Part shown: piece after piece, positions 1 to 8,529 of the stretch
Position numbering within the stretch: position 1 is the first letter of the stretch
How the letters are laid out: each line of letters starts with the position of its first letter
Source of the DNA: Glomus cerebriforme
Taxonomy: Eukaryota > Glomeromycota > Glomeromycetes > Glomerales > Glomeraceae
Assembly (NCBI GenBank): GCA_003550305.1
Contig: QKYT01000469.1
Span: forward strand, 23,203 to 37,136
Direction: 5' to 3'
Length of the DNA stretch: 13,934 bases
The notes under the pieces: model-generated
The model's database searches: none
Seen by the model: only the letters and a program-made list of their open reading frames with translations
What the model was told of the DNA's origin: nothing
Position numbers and translations under genes: made by a program

Positions 1-81
1 TATTAGCATAAAAATACGAATATCAAGAAAGACTTAAAGACATAGCTAGAATGTAAAAGTGATATAAGAAATAATAAAATG

Positions 82-270
82 TTAGATTATATGTAGTATT
101 TAGACCACATCATTTAGATCATATGTGGTAATTAGATTACATTATTTAGATCATATATGGTATTCAGATTTTATGTGATATTTAGATCATATATGGTATT
201 CAGATTATATGTGATATTTAGATTACATGCGGTATTCAGATTATATGTGATATTTAGATTACATGTGATA
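82..270. repeat. 18-bp tandem repeat, TTAGATCATATATGGTAT type
   Basis: About ten imperfect copies follow one another, for example TTAGATCATATATGGTAT then TCAGATTATATGTGATAT. Later units alternate between a TTAG start and a TCAG start, giving a higher-order 36-bp period. Two early units are shortened to about 14 bp. The array runs into the hairpin at 286-334, whose arms contain the same ACATGTGATA core. There is no coding potential. It is a minisatellite or the subterminal repeat of an element whose remainder lies outside the window. Confidence 0.85.
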
Positions 271-285
271 CTATAATCTAGGATA

Positions 286-334
286 AGTGGGATACCACAT
301 GTGATATAATTTATATCACATGTGGTATCTCACT
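286..334. repeat. Near-perfect hairpin with 23-bp arms
   Basis: The inner arms 291-308 and 312-329 (starting GATACCACATG and ending CATGTGGTATC) are perfect reverse complements over 18 bp, separated by the 3-base loop ATT. Beyond one G/T mismatch, four further pairs (AGTG with CACT) extend the arms to 286-308 and 312-334. The arm sequence shares ACATGTGATA with the tandem repeat just upstream. It could be two inverted repeat units meeting head to head, or a tiny foldback element. Confidence 0.85.
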
Positions 335-512
335 AATGGTATAGAAATAGAACAGAATATTATCTTACTTGTAATAGTTCAAGCAATAAATTTAATTTCA
401 TAATTGTGACTTAGACCAGTCATATGAAATTGATCATATATAAATATCATCAACAAAATTTTATTTTTATGTATACGATCATAGTAAAATATTTGTCATA
501 TCATATTATATC

Positions 513-879
513 TAAAGATAGTCAATGATCTTACAGATTGAGACTACCAGTCTTAGGACTTTGTAGGACCAAATCACAGTCTTTTTTTTTGTGATGCAAT
601 AAAAACTGGTTTTGAGATCAATATAGGTCTTCGTATTAGTCTTTATATTATAAACAGTTTTTTTTTATTAAATAAAATTAATTTGGTAGTAATCATCTTT
701 ATAAAAATTATAAAGACTGATCAGTCTTAAAAAGACTATAGGACTGACAGTATTATTAGTCTTTAATCTTATAATTTGAGACTAAAAGATTGAGGTCTTA
801 TACTGAGATAGACTAGTCTGTCTTTTTATGATATAAGACTGATAAGACCGTGATCCTTCAAGACCATTGACTATCTTTA
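513..879. mobile_element. MITE-like non-autonomous element with TA flanks
   Basis: The ends are inverted copies of each other. Left 513-532 reads TAAAGATAGTCAATGATCTT, and the reverse complement of 860-879 is the same with one difference (A/G). Trimming the outer TA at both sides (513-514 and 878-879) leaves AAGATAG ends flanked by TA, as expected for a Tc1/mariner or pogo-type target duplication. The element is about 363 bp and non-coding. It is filled with AGTCTT/AAGACT motifs in both orientations, including the perfect 16-bp palindrome AAGACTGATCAGTCTT at 713-728. No autonomous partner is in the window; the Tigger ends at 8635 and 10992 are different. Confidence 0.7.
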
Positions 880-1350
880 ATTACATCATATTTAATATAT
901 GAAAGTGACATTTTGTTATTAATTAAAAACCCTGCCTTGCATTATATGCATATTTATATATTTTTATACTAGAATAGTTTATGCATAATGCATCTGATTC
1001 TAAATAAATAATATTAAAAAAATTTTTGCTGAAGGAATAGTGGCTATGTGATATACATATATTATTATAATTTCTTTGAATAAGCATGTTAGTAGAGTCC
1101 TACATATATTTGAAAAAAAATCAAAGGAGAAAAAGTAATTTATTTTTTGCATATTATATCTTTCGATCATACTATTATTATATTAATAAAAATAATATTT
1201 GAATATTTAAGTAATATGGGAAATGTGTCTATAATTTGCAAGAAGATAATATAATGACAAAATATGATGTATAACTGCTAGTGAAGATTGGAATTGCTTT
1301 CTTTCTAAAAAAAAAATTATCTCACTATCAAAAATATCACAGATTACCAC
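880..1350. other. AT-rich spacer, no feature seen
   Basis: No convincing coding frame, RNA gene or long repeat is visible on either strand. The sequence is AT-rich with homopolymer A and T runs. Confidence 0.6.
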
Positions 1351-1354
1351 TTAT

Positions 1355-1428
1355 CTAAATCCTTACAGATTTAGAAAAGTCTGCCAAGAGTGATTGCAAA
1401 TTACTATTCATTTAAATCCTTATGGATT
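1355..1428. repeat. Two tandem small hairpins
   Basis: CTAAATC (1355-1361) pairs with GATTTAG (1368-1374) around a 6-base loop. About 60 bp further on, AATCC (1415-1419) pairs with GGATT (1424-1428) around TTAT. The surrounding sequence (GATTACCACTTATCTAAATCC versus AATTACTATTCATTTAAATCC, split here only for comparison) suggests two copies of one diverged unit. The function is unknown. Confidence 0.5.
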
Positions 1429-1576
1429 CAGAAATATATAAACATGATAATTCTGATAAGGTAGAGAATTGTTTATTCCATTGATAAATAATTATTAAAA
1501 TTCAAGTACTATAAAACAAGCTGAATTATTTGTAATACACTTCGATATTCTAAGATATAAAAATTCTAGAATAGGT

Positions 1577-2006
1577 TTGGTTCAAAATACAATAATAATC
1601 TTTTTTCATATTCTTTTAAGGCATTTATTACACTCAACTGTGAATATATATTTTATAGAAATTACATCAAGAAAAAAACTTTTACTTATTACATCTGGTA
1701 TGTGTCTATTTTCCAATTGTAAAAAGAATATTAAGATTATTGATATTAGCTCTTCTGAAGCTACCAGTAGATGAGATTCTAGCATCTTAATAATTGAAAA
1801 GCAATTTCAAATTAATCCAACTAAAATGATTTTGAAAGAATATTCTTTGCAGAAAAAGGATCAAAAAAGTGAAAGTTGAAACTCAACCTAATACTAACAA
1901 TAAGAAATGGACTAATAAATCTGCAAATAAACCCTTCAGTAAGAAATCAAAGCAGGCTAAGATTAAGAATTCAGAACGCAAAAAAAGAAAAGTCTTTTTA
2001 AACTGA
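1577..2006 (+). pseudogene. Relic of a lysine-rich protein with an NLS-like tail
   Basis: I do not recognise the family. One frame ends at a TGA (1772-1774) after the residues SSSEATSR and reads on plausibly past it as DSSILIIEKQFQINPTK. Around the six-A run at 1863-1868 the reading appears to move to another frame, giving VKVETQPNTNNKKW, then a lysine/serine/asparagine-rich stretch, and RKKRKVFLN before TGA at 2004-2006. The RKKRKV cluster resembles a classical nuclear localisation signal. No start codon is convincing and upstream exons may be missing. It could equally be a chance open stretch in A-rich DNA, so confidence is low. It lies about 500 bp outside the CACTA-like element and shows no link to it. 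Confidence 0.3.
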
Positions 2007-2500
2007 CATAATAGGAAGGGAAGGATAATACCTGAATTTCTTAACTTTATATTGTAAAATTATCAATACCAAAGCTGGTTATGAAAATTTGAATCAAAAA
2101 TTCATTTGCTGCTATTATTACTTTAGAGATCCAGAGATTGGTTAATGATGAAGTTAGGAATTCCATAATATATGAGTATATAGTATATTGTTATCTTAGC
2201 AAATGCAAAGAACTGAAACTTTACATATGATCCAAATTAATAAAAATTTATTCTAGCTTTATAATTAACTTTTATAATTCTGAAGACCAAAATTAAGAAT
2301 ACTTTTAAGATAATTTTATGGTAATAAAATATAGTTTTTATTAAGAAAAATTTGTGAGTGTATCAATTAGATTTTAGAATTAATTTTTTTATTTGCAGAG
2401 ATAACTAAATAATTTGAGTTATTATTCTTATTTACGGTAATAGACTAAAATTCTAACTTACATCCAAAATCTTTCCTTTATATAAGAATACTTCATTACA
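2007..2500. other. AT-rich spacer, no feature seen
   Basis: Short stop-interrupted stretches only. Nothing on either strand could be assigned before the left end of the CACTA-like element. Confidence 0.5.
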
Positions 2501-2507
2501 TACTCTA

Positions 2508-2560
2508 GTCAAAATAGTCCATTTTGGCTAAATTTTGGCTGGCTGATTTTAGGCTGAATT
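2508..2560 (+). repeat. Left terminal inverted repeat of the CACTA-like element
   Basis: The sequence opens GTCAAAATAG and contains ATTTTGGC, TAAATTTTGGCT, GGCTGATTTT and GGCTGAATT in order. It matches the reverse complement of 8530-8603 block by block. It contains an internal ATTTTGGCT duplication. Confidence 0.65.
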
Positions 2561-2588
2561 ATACTCTAATGCTGGTCGAAATCTATAT

Positions 2589-2850
2589 TACTTTTCAGGT
2601 ACCATTCGAATGTAGATTTTGATCAAACTTATATTAAATTTCGTAATAACCAATCAGTTAATATTCAAGCAAATATCAATACTTTTCAGTACCACTCAGA
2701 TGTAGATTTCGATTAAACTTATGTTAAATTTCATAATAACTAATCAGTTAATATTCAAGTAAATATCCAACACCCTTTAGTACCATTCGGATGTGAATTT
2801 CAATTAAACTTCTATAACATTATTGTCAGTATTCATTATATCAAATTTTG
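2589..2850. repeat. 91-bp subterminal tandem repeat, about 2.9 copies
   Basis: Copies begin at 2589, 2680 and 2771 with the pattern TACTTTTCAG(G)TACCA, followed by a TGTAGATTTYGATYAAACTTAT-like core (Y = C/T), then TAATCAGTTAATATTCAAG and AAATATC. The first two copies are close to identical; the third diverges after about 50 bp. They lie about 80 bp inside the left terminal repeat. CACTA transposons characteristically carry subterminal repeats that bind an element-encoded protein, so this position supports the element call. No matching array was seen near the right end. Confidence 0.8.
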
Positions 2851-3212
2851 TAACTTTTAAACTAACATTCGGTANTCAATACANCAATACAAATATAACA
2901 ATAGTAATTATTTATTTATTTTATTAATATATAAATAATACAATACAAATACAATACAAATAAAAATTTTAAATGAAATTTAGCGCAATATATCGACTAA
3001 TAGGACAATTCAGTTATTCTACAATTTGAATAGGATTTTTAAAAATAAAGTTAGAATATCATCATAAATTATGCCAAAACTTGTAATAACTATTCTGATT
3101 TCTGAACCTTTTGCCCCAGTGTGCAAAAATTCACTATATCCATAATAATTATCGAAGTGTTCATCAAGACGTTTTTCATTTTCTTTTATATAGGAAGAAA
3201 TAATGGAAAGAA

Positions 3213-3267
3213 CTGGTATTTGTCATCATAAAATTTCAGTATACTAAACATTTTTTGATATATTTAC
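3213..3267 (-). other. Intron 4 of the coiled-coil gene (55 bp)
   Basis: The donor is GAAG|GTAAAT and the acceptor is AAATACCAG. Splicing makes a Val codon from G plus TT and joins GQEFDTDIE to LSIISSYIKENEKRLDEH. The unspliced frame stops at once. Confidence 0.65.
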
Positions 3268-3448
3268 CTTCAATATCAGTATCAAATTCTTGGCCATTTT
3301 ATTGAAAATAAGACCACTCAGGTATATTTGATGGATAGAGGAGATCGTAACATTGCGTTTCATCATTGTAATTTCAGTTTTTTGTTAATTGAGGTGATTG
3401 TAATGTTAGAACATACGAATCAAGAACTTTTTGAAGAAAATTCTTTAA

Positions 3449-3508
3449 CTAAAACAAATAATAATGTAAATATCAAATATACAAATAAAAAAATAAAATA
3501 TCAGATAC
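3449..3508 (-). other. Intron 3 of the coiled-coil gene (60 bp)
   Basis: The donor is GTATCT and the acceptor is TTTGTTTTAG after a T-rich tract. It is a phase-0 junction linking EIGRDS to LKNFLQKVLDSYVL. Confidence 0.6.
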
Positions 3509-3676
3509 AGAATCTCGTCCGATCTCCATGAGAGATCATATACGTTTATTATATGACTTTGAGACTTTTTGTTTATCTATCAATAATTCAATAAACTCTT
3601 TCTCATTGTACTTCATAATTTCATTATTATGATTCAAGTAAAGAACCCTTGCTCCTTTTATTCAACACGTCCTTTT

Positions 3677-3751
3677 CTAATTATTTATTATTATAAACAT
3701 GAAAGTTATTATTATATATAATAAACATAAATTTTAAGNNATAAATTATAC
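3677..3751 (-). other. Intron 2 of the coiled-coil gene (75 bp)
   Basis: The donor is NAG|GTATAA at 3751 (the last codon base is an N) and the acceptor is AATAATTAG. It is a phase-0 junction linking HANSHLN to KRTC. Two Ns lie inside the intron. Confidence 0.5.
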
Positions 3752-4300
3752 CTNGTTTAAATGGCTGTTAGCATGTAATCGATGATTATCTGCGTTAATT
3801 TGCCCTTTTATTTTATAATTGTTTCTACTTCTCTTAATCTATGAAGTATTTGAAGCTATTTGCTTATTTGATCGTAAGAAGTATGATAATTCGATTTTAA
3901 AGCTTTGATCAATTCTGAAATGAGTTTTCTTTAAATTTTGATATTTGATTGACTATTGAATGTTTCATTATAGTTCATATCGTGATTAGGAGAAATAGTT
4001 TTTAAAATTGTCTTTATTCTAGCCTAAATTATTTGCAAACAAAGAAAGAAAAGAAATTTGATAAGTATCAGTACAAATCATAAAATCATTTAAGAAAATT
4101 GGATGAACCCTAGCACTCTTTTCATTATCATATGAACTGGTTAAACTTTTATTTGTACTACTATCCTCTGAACTGTTCTTATATCTAGTAGAACATTTTT
4201 TCTTCAATTTAGAGTGCAGTCTTTCTAAACTACTCTTTTGTCTTTTTTCTTTTGATTCTTTTTTTTCCTTTTGCTTATTTGATTGAGGTTCAAACAACTG

Positions 4301-4389
4301 CTAATATCTCTTAAGATCTGCAGAAAGTTGATCATTTTCATTACCGGATTGCTGATATCTCTTAAGATCTGCAGAAAGTTGATCATTTT
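4301..4389. repeat. 51-bp tandem duplication inside the coiled-coil gene
   Basis: Positions 4301-4338 and 4352-4389 are identical over 38 bp except one base: CTA in the first copy against CTG in the second. On the coding (minus) strand that is TAG (stop) against CAG (Gln). The unit encodes NDQLSADLKRY plus a variable linker of the coiled coil. Confidence 0.9.
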
Positions 4390-4548
4390 TATGACTGAAT
4401 TCTTGATTAATCTCCATTAAATATTCATTATTTTCTTGCAGCCCTTTTAAATCTGAGAATATCGTCTGAAATTTTTCACTGAGTTTCTCTAATTGCCATC
4501 GAAGATTTTTATTTTGAGACTTTAAATTCTAGTTTTCAGCTTTTAAAT

Positions 4549-4619
4549 CTAGTCAAATATAGAAAATAATATTAAAAAGTGAATAATAATTAAAATAAAA
4601 TTATATAACCAAAATTAAC
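4549..4619 (-). other. Intron 1 of the coiled-coil gene (71 bp)
   Basis: The donor is GTTAAT just after the GAC T of exon 1, and the acceptor is TTTGACTAG. Splicing joins T with AT to make a Tyr codon and continues into the LKAEN frame of exon 2. Unspliced, the frame stops at TAA 4617-4615. Confidence 0.6.
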
Positions 4620-4884
4620 AGTCACTTTCATATTCTGAACTATTATGGGTTGATTCTTGCTGAACATGGGTTGAATCTTGAACATTTGTTAAATCTTTTT
4701 CACAATTTTCATTAAATAAATATTTCATTGGAAGGTGAATTTTTTTGATTATTACTGGTGCACTTTCTGAAGAAATGACAGATGTTGCACAGTTATTTAA
4801 TAAATCTTCAGAAATTTGGAGGTNAAAGCGATCTCTCTTTGGTTTTGGACTTGTATCTTCATCAGTTTGTTTTTCGCAATCCAT

Positions 4885-5261
4885 ATTTGTATATCAATTT
4901 ATAATAAATTTTAGACTTTCAAGAAAAAAGTGAAAAAAATAAGCTAAAATGCCACTCTTTTTATAGATTTAATTAAACCCTCAGTAAACTTTCGCAATAT
5001 TGATCATTAAGCTTTCGTTATACTTTTACTGCTTTATTTTTAGTTAAACTAATTTAAGTCGATCAATTTAATTAATAAAACAAGTTTCGTTATATTTTTT
5101 ACTGCGTTAAATCAATTTAAATCAATTAAATAGACTTNNAANNANNTGTTTACCAAGTTTATTATTTCATGCACAAAATGGNTNGAAATANAAAATTATC
5201 ATATGTACTTAATAAAGATTATCGACTACTAATGCTATTAACATAAAAAAAAATAAAAATT
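4885..5261. promoter_or_regulatory. Divergent intergenic region between the two genes of the element
   Basis: This 377-bp gap separates the minus-strand coiled-coil gene from the plus-strand Tnp2 gene and should hold both promoters. It contains a diverged direct repeat of about 73 bp period: AAGCTTTCGTTATACTTTTA from 5009 and AAGTTTCGTTATATTTTTTA from 5082, each followed by a TTTAAGTCGATCAATT-like or TTTAAATCAATT stretch. A third partial copy (AAACTTTCGCAATATT) starts near 4987. Several Ns occur at 5138-5191. Confidence 0.45.
4957..4965 (-). promoter_or_regulatory. TATA-like motif upstream of the coiled-coil gene
   Basis: Read on the minus strand, CTATAAAAAGAG at 4966-4955 is a good TATA-box match about 73 bp upstream of the ATG at 4884. 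In such AT-rich DNA chance matches are common. The flanking C and G bases make it somewhat less trivial. Confidence 0.35.
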
Positions 5262-5576
5262 TCATGTTCTTGCAACAAATGCGAGGGAAAATTGGTTGAT
5301 CCTCATACAAAAAAAAGACATGAATCAGCTGAGAATGAAATTTTCTCACAAAGTTCTAATACGAATATACATTAAGAAGGTCAAGAAGTTTATGAAGACA
5401 TAGATACTGACAAATCATCTCATTCGACTTCAATTAGAGTTTTGATATAATGATCTGTCGATACAGAAGAAAATCAGGATATAATGGAAGATGATTCGTA
5501 TATCGACGTCAATTTTGACTTTTTACCTTAAGAACGCACTTCAAAATATACCAAATACTCGATTGAACTAATTGAA

Positions 5577-5720
5577 CCATCTGAATCTGAGTAAAGTACT
5601 GATATTTTAGCAAATAATGAATTAAATAAAATTTTTAAGGATTATTTTAAACCATCTGAATCTGAGCAAAGGCAAAACATCAATAATAAACCAAATAAAA
5701 TTTTTGAGGATTATTCATGT
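5577..5720. repeat. 75-bp internal duplication in the acidic N-terminal region of Tnp2
   Basis: Unit 1 (5577-5651) and unit 2 (5652-5720, two codons shorter) both encode PSESE, then a variable part, then NKIF(K/E)DY. At the equivalent codon unit 1 has TAA (5592-5594) and unit 2 has CAA (5667-5669), so the stop can be read as a C-to-T change. Confidence 0.8.
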
Positions 5721-7445
5721 TCTCCCTTGGAATCATTTTATAATGCAAATGTTATGCACACAATCCATAATAATAAATTTTTATGGATACTCTTATAGAT
5801 AATGAACTTTTGAAAAAAATCTAATATACCAGAAATGGCAACTAAATCTTTAATAAAATTTATGAAATTGGTTCTGAATGAAATTGGAGGTGATGATTTT
5901 AGTACATTTTCAGATTTACTTTACATGGCAAGAAATAAACTTGGTTTGAAAGACCAATTTCAGGCTCTTGTACCTTACCCAAAATGCTACAAGCTTTATG
6001 AAAAGAATGAAGTAGAAAACTTTCATCAAGATGTAACTCTTGCAATTATGAAATGTCATCATATTAAGTTTTCCAATTCGTCAACCCGTCGGTTGAATTT
6101 GTGCCAAGAACTTTTATCATGACTAACAAAATCATTAGATGCTTTGATCATAATTCAGCCTGAATTAATATATCAGTTTGTCAGAATTAATAATCAATTG
6201 GCAACAATGTTTCATCAATCTGGTTTCAAAAGTTCTCTTAGACATTGGGTAACTTGGTCAAAGATGGATAACATTTTGACTGATATTTATGACAGAGAAG
6301 TCTGGAGAACTTTTAAAGATGATGATTTGACTGTTTTTTTCTGACCTGAAGTAGCAGATTCACATCTCAGTCTTATGCTAAATCTTGATTGGTTTCAGTC
6401 ATATGACAGAACAATGCATAGTATGGGAGTGATATACATGGCTATTTGCAATTTGCCACATGATATTCACTTCCGTCATAAAAACTTGTTACTTCTTGGT
6501 CTGTTACCTAGACTGAATGAAGTTAGTTTGTATAAAATTAATCATTATTTGGCGCCGATTGTTAATAAGTTAGAGTCATTTTGAAATGAAGTGATTCTGA
6601 ATACAAATGAATGTCCAGAAAAAAAGAGAATTCATGTGGCATTAATACTTATATTATATGACATTCCTGTCACCAGAAAAATATGTGGCCATATTTTGGC
6701 ATTAGTTTTATGTCATAGATGCCAAAAGAAGGCCAATTATAAGAATTGCCAGTATAACTTTGCTGGCATAGATGACATGGACGAATAGTTCATTACTCGA
6801 GATTTTACTTAACATCATTAGGATGCTTTGGAATAAAGATGCTGTAATTCTAAAGCTTTAAGAAAATGATTTGTGAAGCAAACTGGTGTTAGATGGTTCG
6901 AATTGCTGCGGTTATCGTATTTTGATCTGATTCATTTTATGATGGTAGATCTGATGTACTGCCTGTTCCTAGACATTGCAAGGTGAATTGTAAAGCAAAT
7001 CTGGATAGATCAAAGAATATTAATGAAGAATATTCTAAATGAAGTGCAGAAAAAGATGAATTAATTTTCTGTATCAGCAGATATCGGTCAGATTCTGGGA
7101 AAAATATATTGTGGTGAAGGCTTTTCAAATTTCACTGCCGATCAATAAAAAATTTTTTTTACAATTTATTCAACTGTCTTTATTTGGAAAATGATGATTG
7201 TAAAATTCTTACATATTTCATAAGAGTTTGTTAGCTTTTTGTTAATAAAATTGTTGAAGTTAATATAAAGACTGAAGTTCATTAGAAATTAATTGAAATA
7301 GTGAAACTAATAGAAAACAATTATGGTCAAGACCAAATCACGCTGAATTTATATTTGGCATTTCATTTATGTGAATGCTTGTTTGATTATGTACCTTTGT
7401 ATACTTTTTGGTGTTTTTCCTTTGAGTATATGAATGGCGTGCTAG

Positions 7446-7495
7446 GTAAGTCAAATTTATGTATATTTTTATTAATTTTTGGTCATATTTTTTAG
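7446..7495 (+). other. 50-bp intron in the Tnp2 pseudogene
   Basis: The donor is GTAAGT after CTAG and the acceptor is ATTTTTTAG. Splicing joins G with GC to give Gly (GVLG|SFPNSY) and moves the reading frame from the one upstream to the one downstream, which continues as HIEPELM and RMMFNAQIMA. Confidence 0.8.
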
Positions 7496-8324
7496 GCTCT
7501 TTTCCTAATAGCTACTGACATATTGAACCAGAACTTATGTGAAGAATGATGTTTAATGCACAGATTATGGCTAAAAGTTCTAAAATAAACCTGAAAGGCA
7601 TCAAATTACTTGAGAATCGACCGAATGTTAGATCTTTATCAGCAACAGATGAGTTTTTCTCTAATGAGATATATCAATTTTTATTCTATTCTATGGATAT
7701 TCAGACCTCAGTGATTATTAGAAGAGAATCATTTTCAGGTGAAATGTTAAGACCCTCATCTGAAGATGTATTATTGTCAAGGAAATGCTTGACTGAATGG
7801 TTGATTATTATATGGTAACTTACGAAATATACAATTTTTAGAAATCATTTGGAAAAGAAACTGATGATTCAATAATTATTCATATTAAGATAAACCAATT
7901 TGGAAGATGTCGAATTAGTTCTGAAATATTCAGCTTGGCATTATTATTATGACACATTGCAAGCTCTTATGTTTTATCTAAATTTATGATGAATACTGAT
8001 GAAATGGACTGCTATCCAGGTCAAATCCAGTATTTTTTCAAACATACAATCGATTTACCTAATGGGACTTTTGAGTACAACTTGGTATATATTCGATGGT
8101 ATAAGCCAACAAATTTTTGATTTCATTTTAGTATTGATAATGATCAACAGACTTGTAATGTCAAACTTTGGAGTAAAGATTTTTATCCCGAACGTCAGGA
8201 TTGCATAATACTGGTATATCACATTTTAGAGAGATTCATTCCCGTAAAGTACAAATTATCGATTCGTCAGAACGTGATCGAATATTTAGCAATTAATCCA
8301 ATTAATAGAAAGTATCATATTTGA

Positions 8325-8529
8325 TAATAAAATATGCATAATTCATGCATAATTTGTACAAAAAAAATAAATACGTTTATTTTTATATTTATTGTAATTT
8401 TATATTTATTGTATTATTTTTTATTATTAAATATTTAAATTCATATGTTTAATCTATTGGATTAATGAACTCTATAAAAGTATACAATTTAGCTATCAAT
8501 CAGATATTTCAAATGTTGATGATGATCAA
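8325..8529. other. 3' region of the Tnp2 gene, AT-rich
   Basis: No coding is seen. Just after the stop is an 11-bp tandem duplication (ATGCATAATTC then ATGCATAATTT, 8335-8355) that also forms TATGCAT/ATGCATA inverted arms. Several AATAAA-like strings that could serve polyadenylation are present but not distinctive. Confidence 0.4.

Larger units (their letters stand above)
3019..4884 (-). pseudogene. Coiled-coil protein gene of unknown family, five exons, decayed; second gene of the CACTA-like element
   Basis: I do not recognise the family. The start is ATG at 4884 (MDCEKQTDEDTSPKPKRDRF), about 73 bp downstream of a TATA-like motif. Deduced exons are 4884-4620, 4548-3752, 3676-3509, 3448-3268 and 3212-3019, roughly 530 codons. 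Each junction has GT-AG borders and rejoins a plausible reading frame. Exon 2 opens with a heptad-like Leu/Gln/Glu/Lys coiled coil (LRWQLEKLSEKF, LKGLQENNEYLMEINQEF), then a 17-residue duplication containing NDQLSADLKRY, then a Lys/Ser-rich hinge. Exons 4 and 5 look globular (YPSNIPEWSYFQ, GQEFDTDIE, HFDNYYGYSEF). In-frame stops occur at 4531, 4303, 3933, 3858, 3810, 3664, 3538, 3376 and 3301, with a frame change near 4020-3980 and a one-base loss near 3807. The final TAG at 3021 may be the natural end. A host gene captured by the element is an alternative. Confidence 0.65.
5262..8324 (+). pseudogene. Tnp2-family (CACTA-type) transposase, decayed
   Basis: The gene encodes a DNA-cutting and joining transposase of the Tnp2 (CACTA/Plavaka-like) family. 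The relic opens with a Cys-rich motif (SCSCNKCEGKLVDP...KKRHE), followed by an acidic repeat region. From 5820 it runs in a single frame to about 7180: MATKSLIKFMKL, the CPKC-like YPKCYKLY, RRLNLCQELLS, then PEVADSHLSLMLNLDWFQSY, YDIPVTRKICG and VRWFELLRL. DLMYCLFLDIAR (6948-6983) corresponds to the family DPMH motif. A frameshift near 7180-7190 leads to LIENNYGQDQIT and FWCFSFEYMNGVLG. An intron (7446-7495) then leads to HIEPELM. A second frameshift near 7795 leads to a conserved-looking C-terminus (INPINRKYHI) and TGA at 8322-8324. Internal stops include 5373, 5592, 6120, 6342, 6582, 6786, 6810, 6984 and 7146. The start codon is not evident. Paired indels at homopolymers near 5780 and 5815 disturb the N-terminal part. 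It is inactive. Confidence 0.88.

Noticed and set aside
1..350. CRISPR array, because of regular 18-bp repeats
   Set aside because: The units are contiguous with no unique spacers, too short, and the setting is eukaryotic.
3328..3531. Plus-strand open frame of 67 codons
   Set aside because: It is antisense to exons 3-4 and intron 3 of the coiled-coil gene, has no domain, and its composition follows AT-rich DNA.
4745..4933. Plus-strand open frame of 62 codons
   Set aside because: It is antisense to exon 1 of the coiled-coil gene, whose charged peptide and TATA-like motif are more convincing.
6937..7128. Minus-strand open frame of 63 codons
   Set aside because: It overlaps the conserved Tnp2 segment on the opposite strand and is a shadow.
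3019..8324. A variant genetic code reading TAG or TGA as an amino acid
   Set aside because: All three stop codons occur inside the frames, frameshifts are also present, and duplicated units show ordinary CAG and CAA beside the stops. Decay explains the data better.
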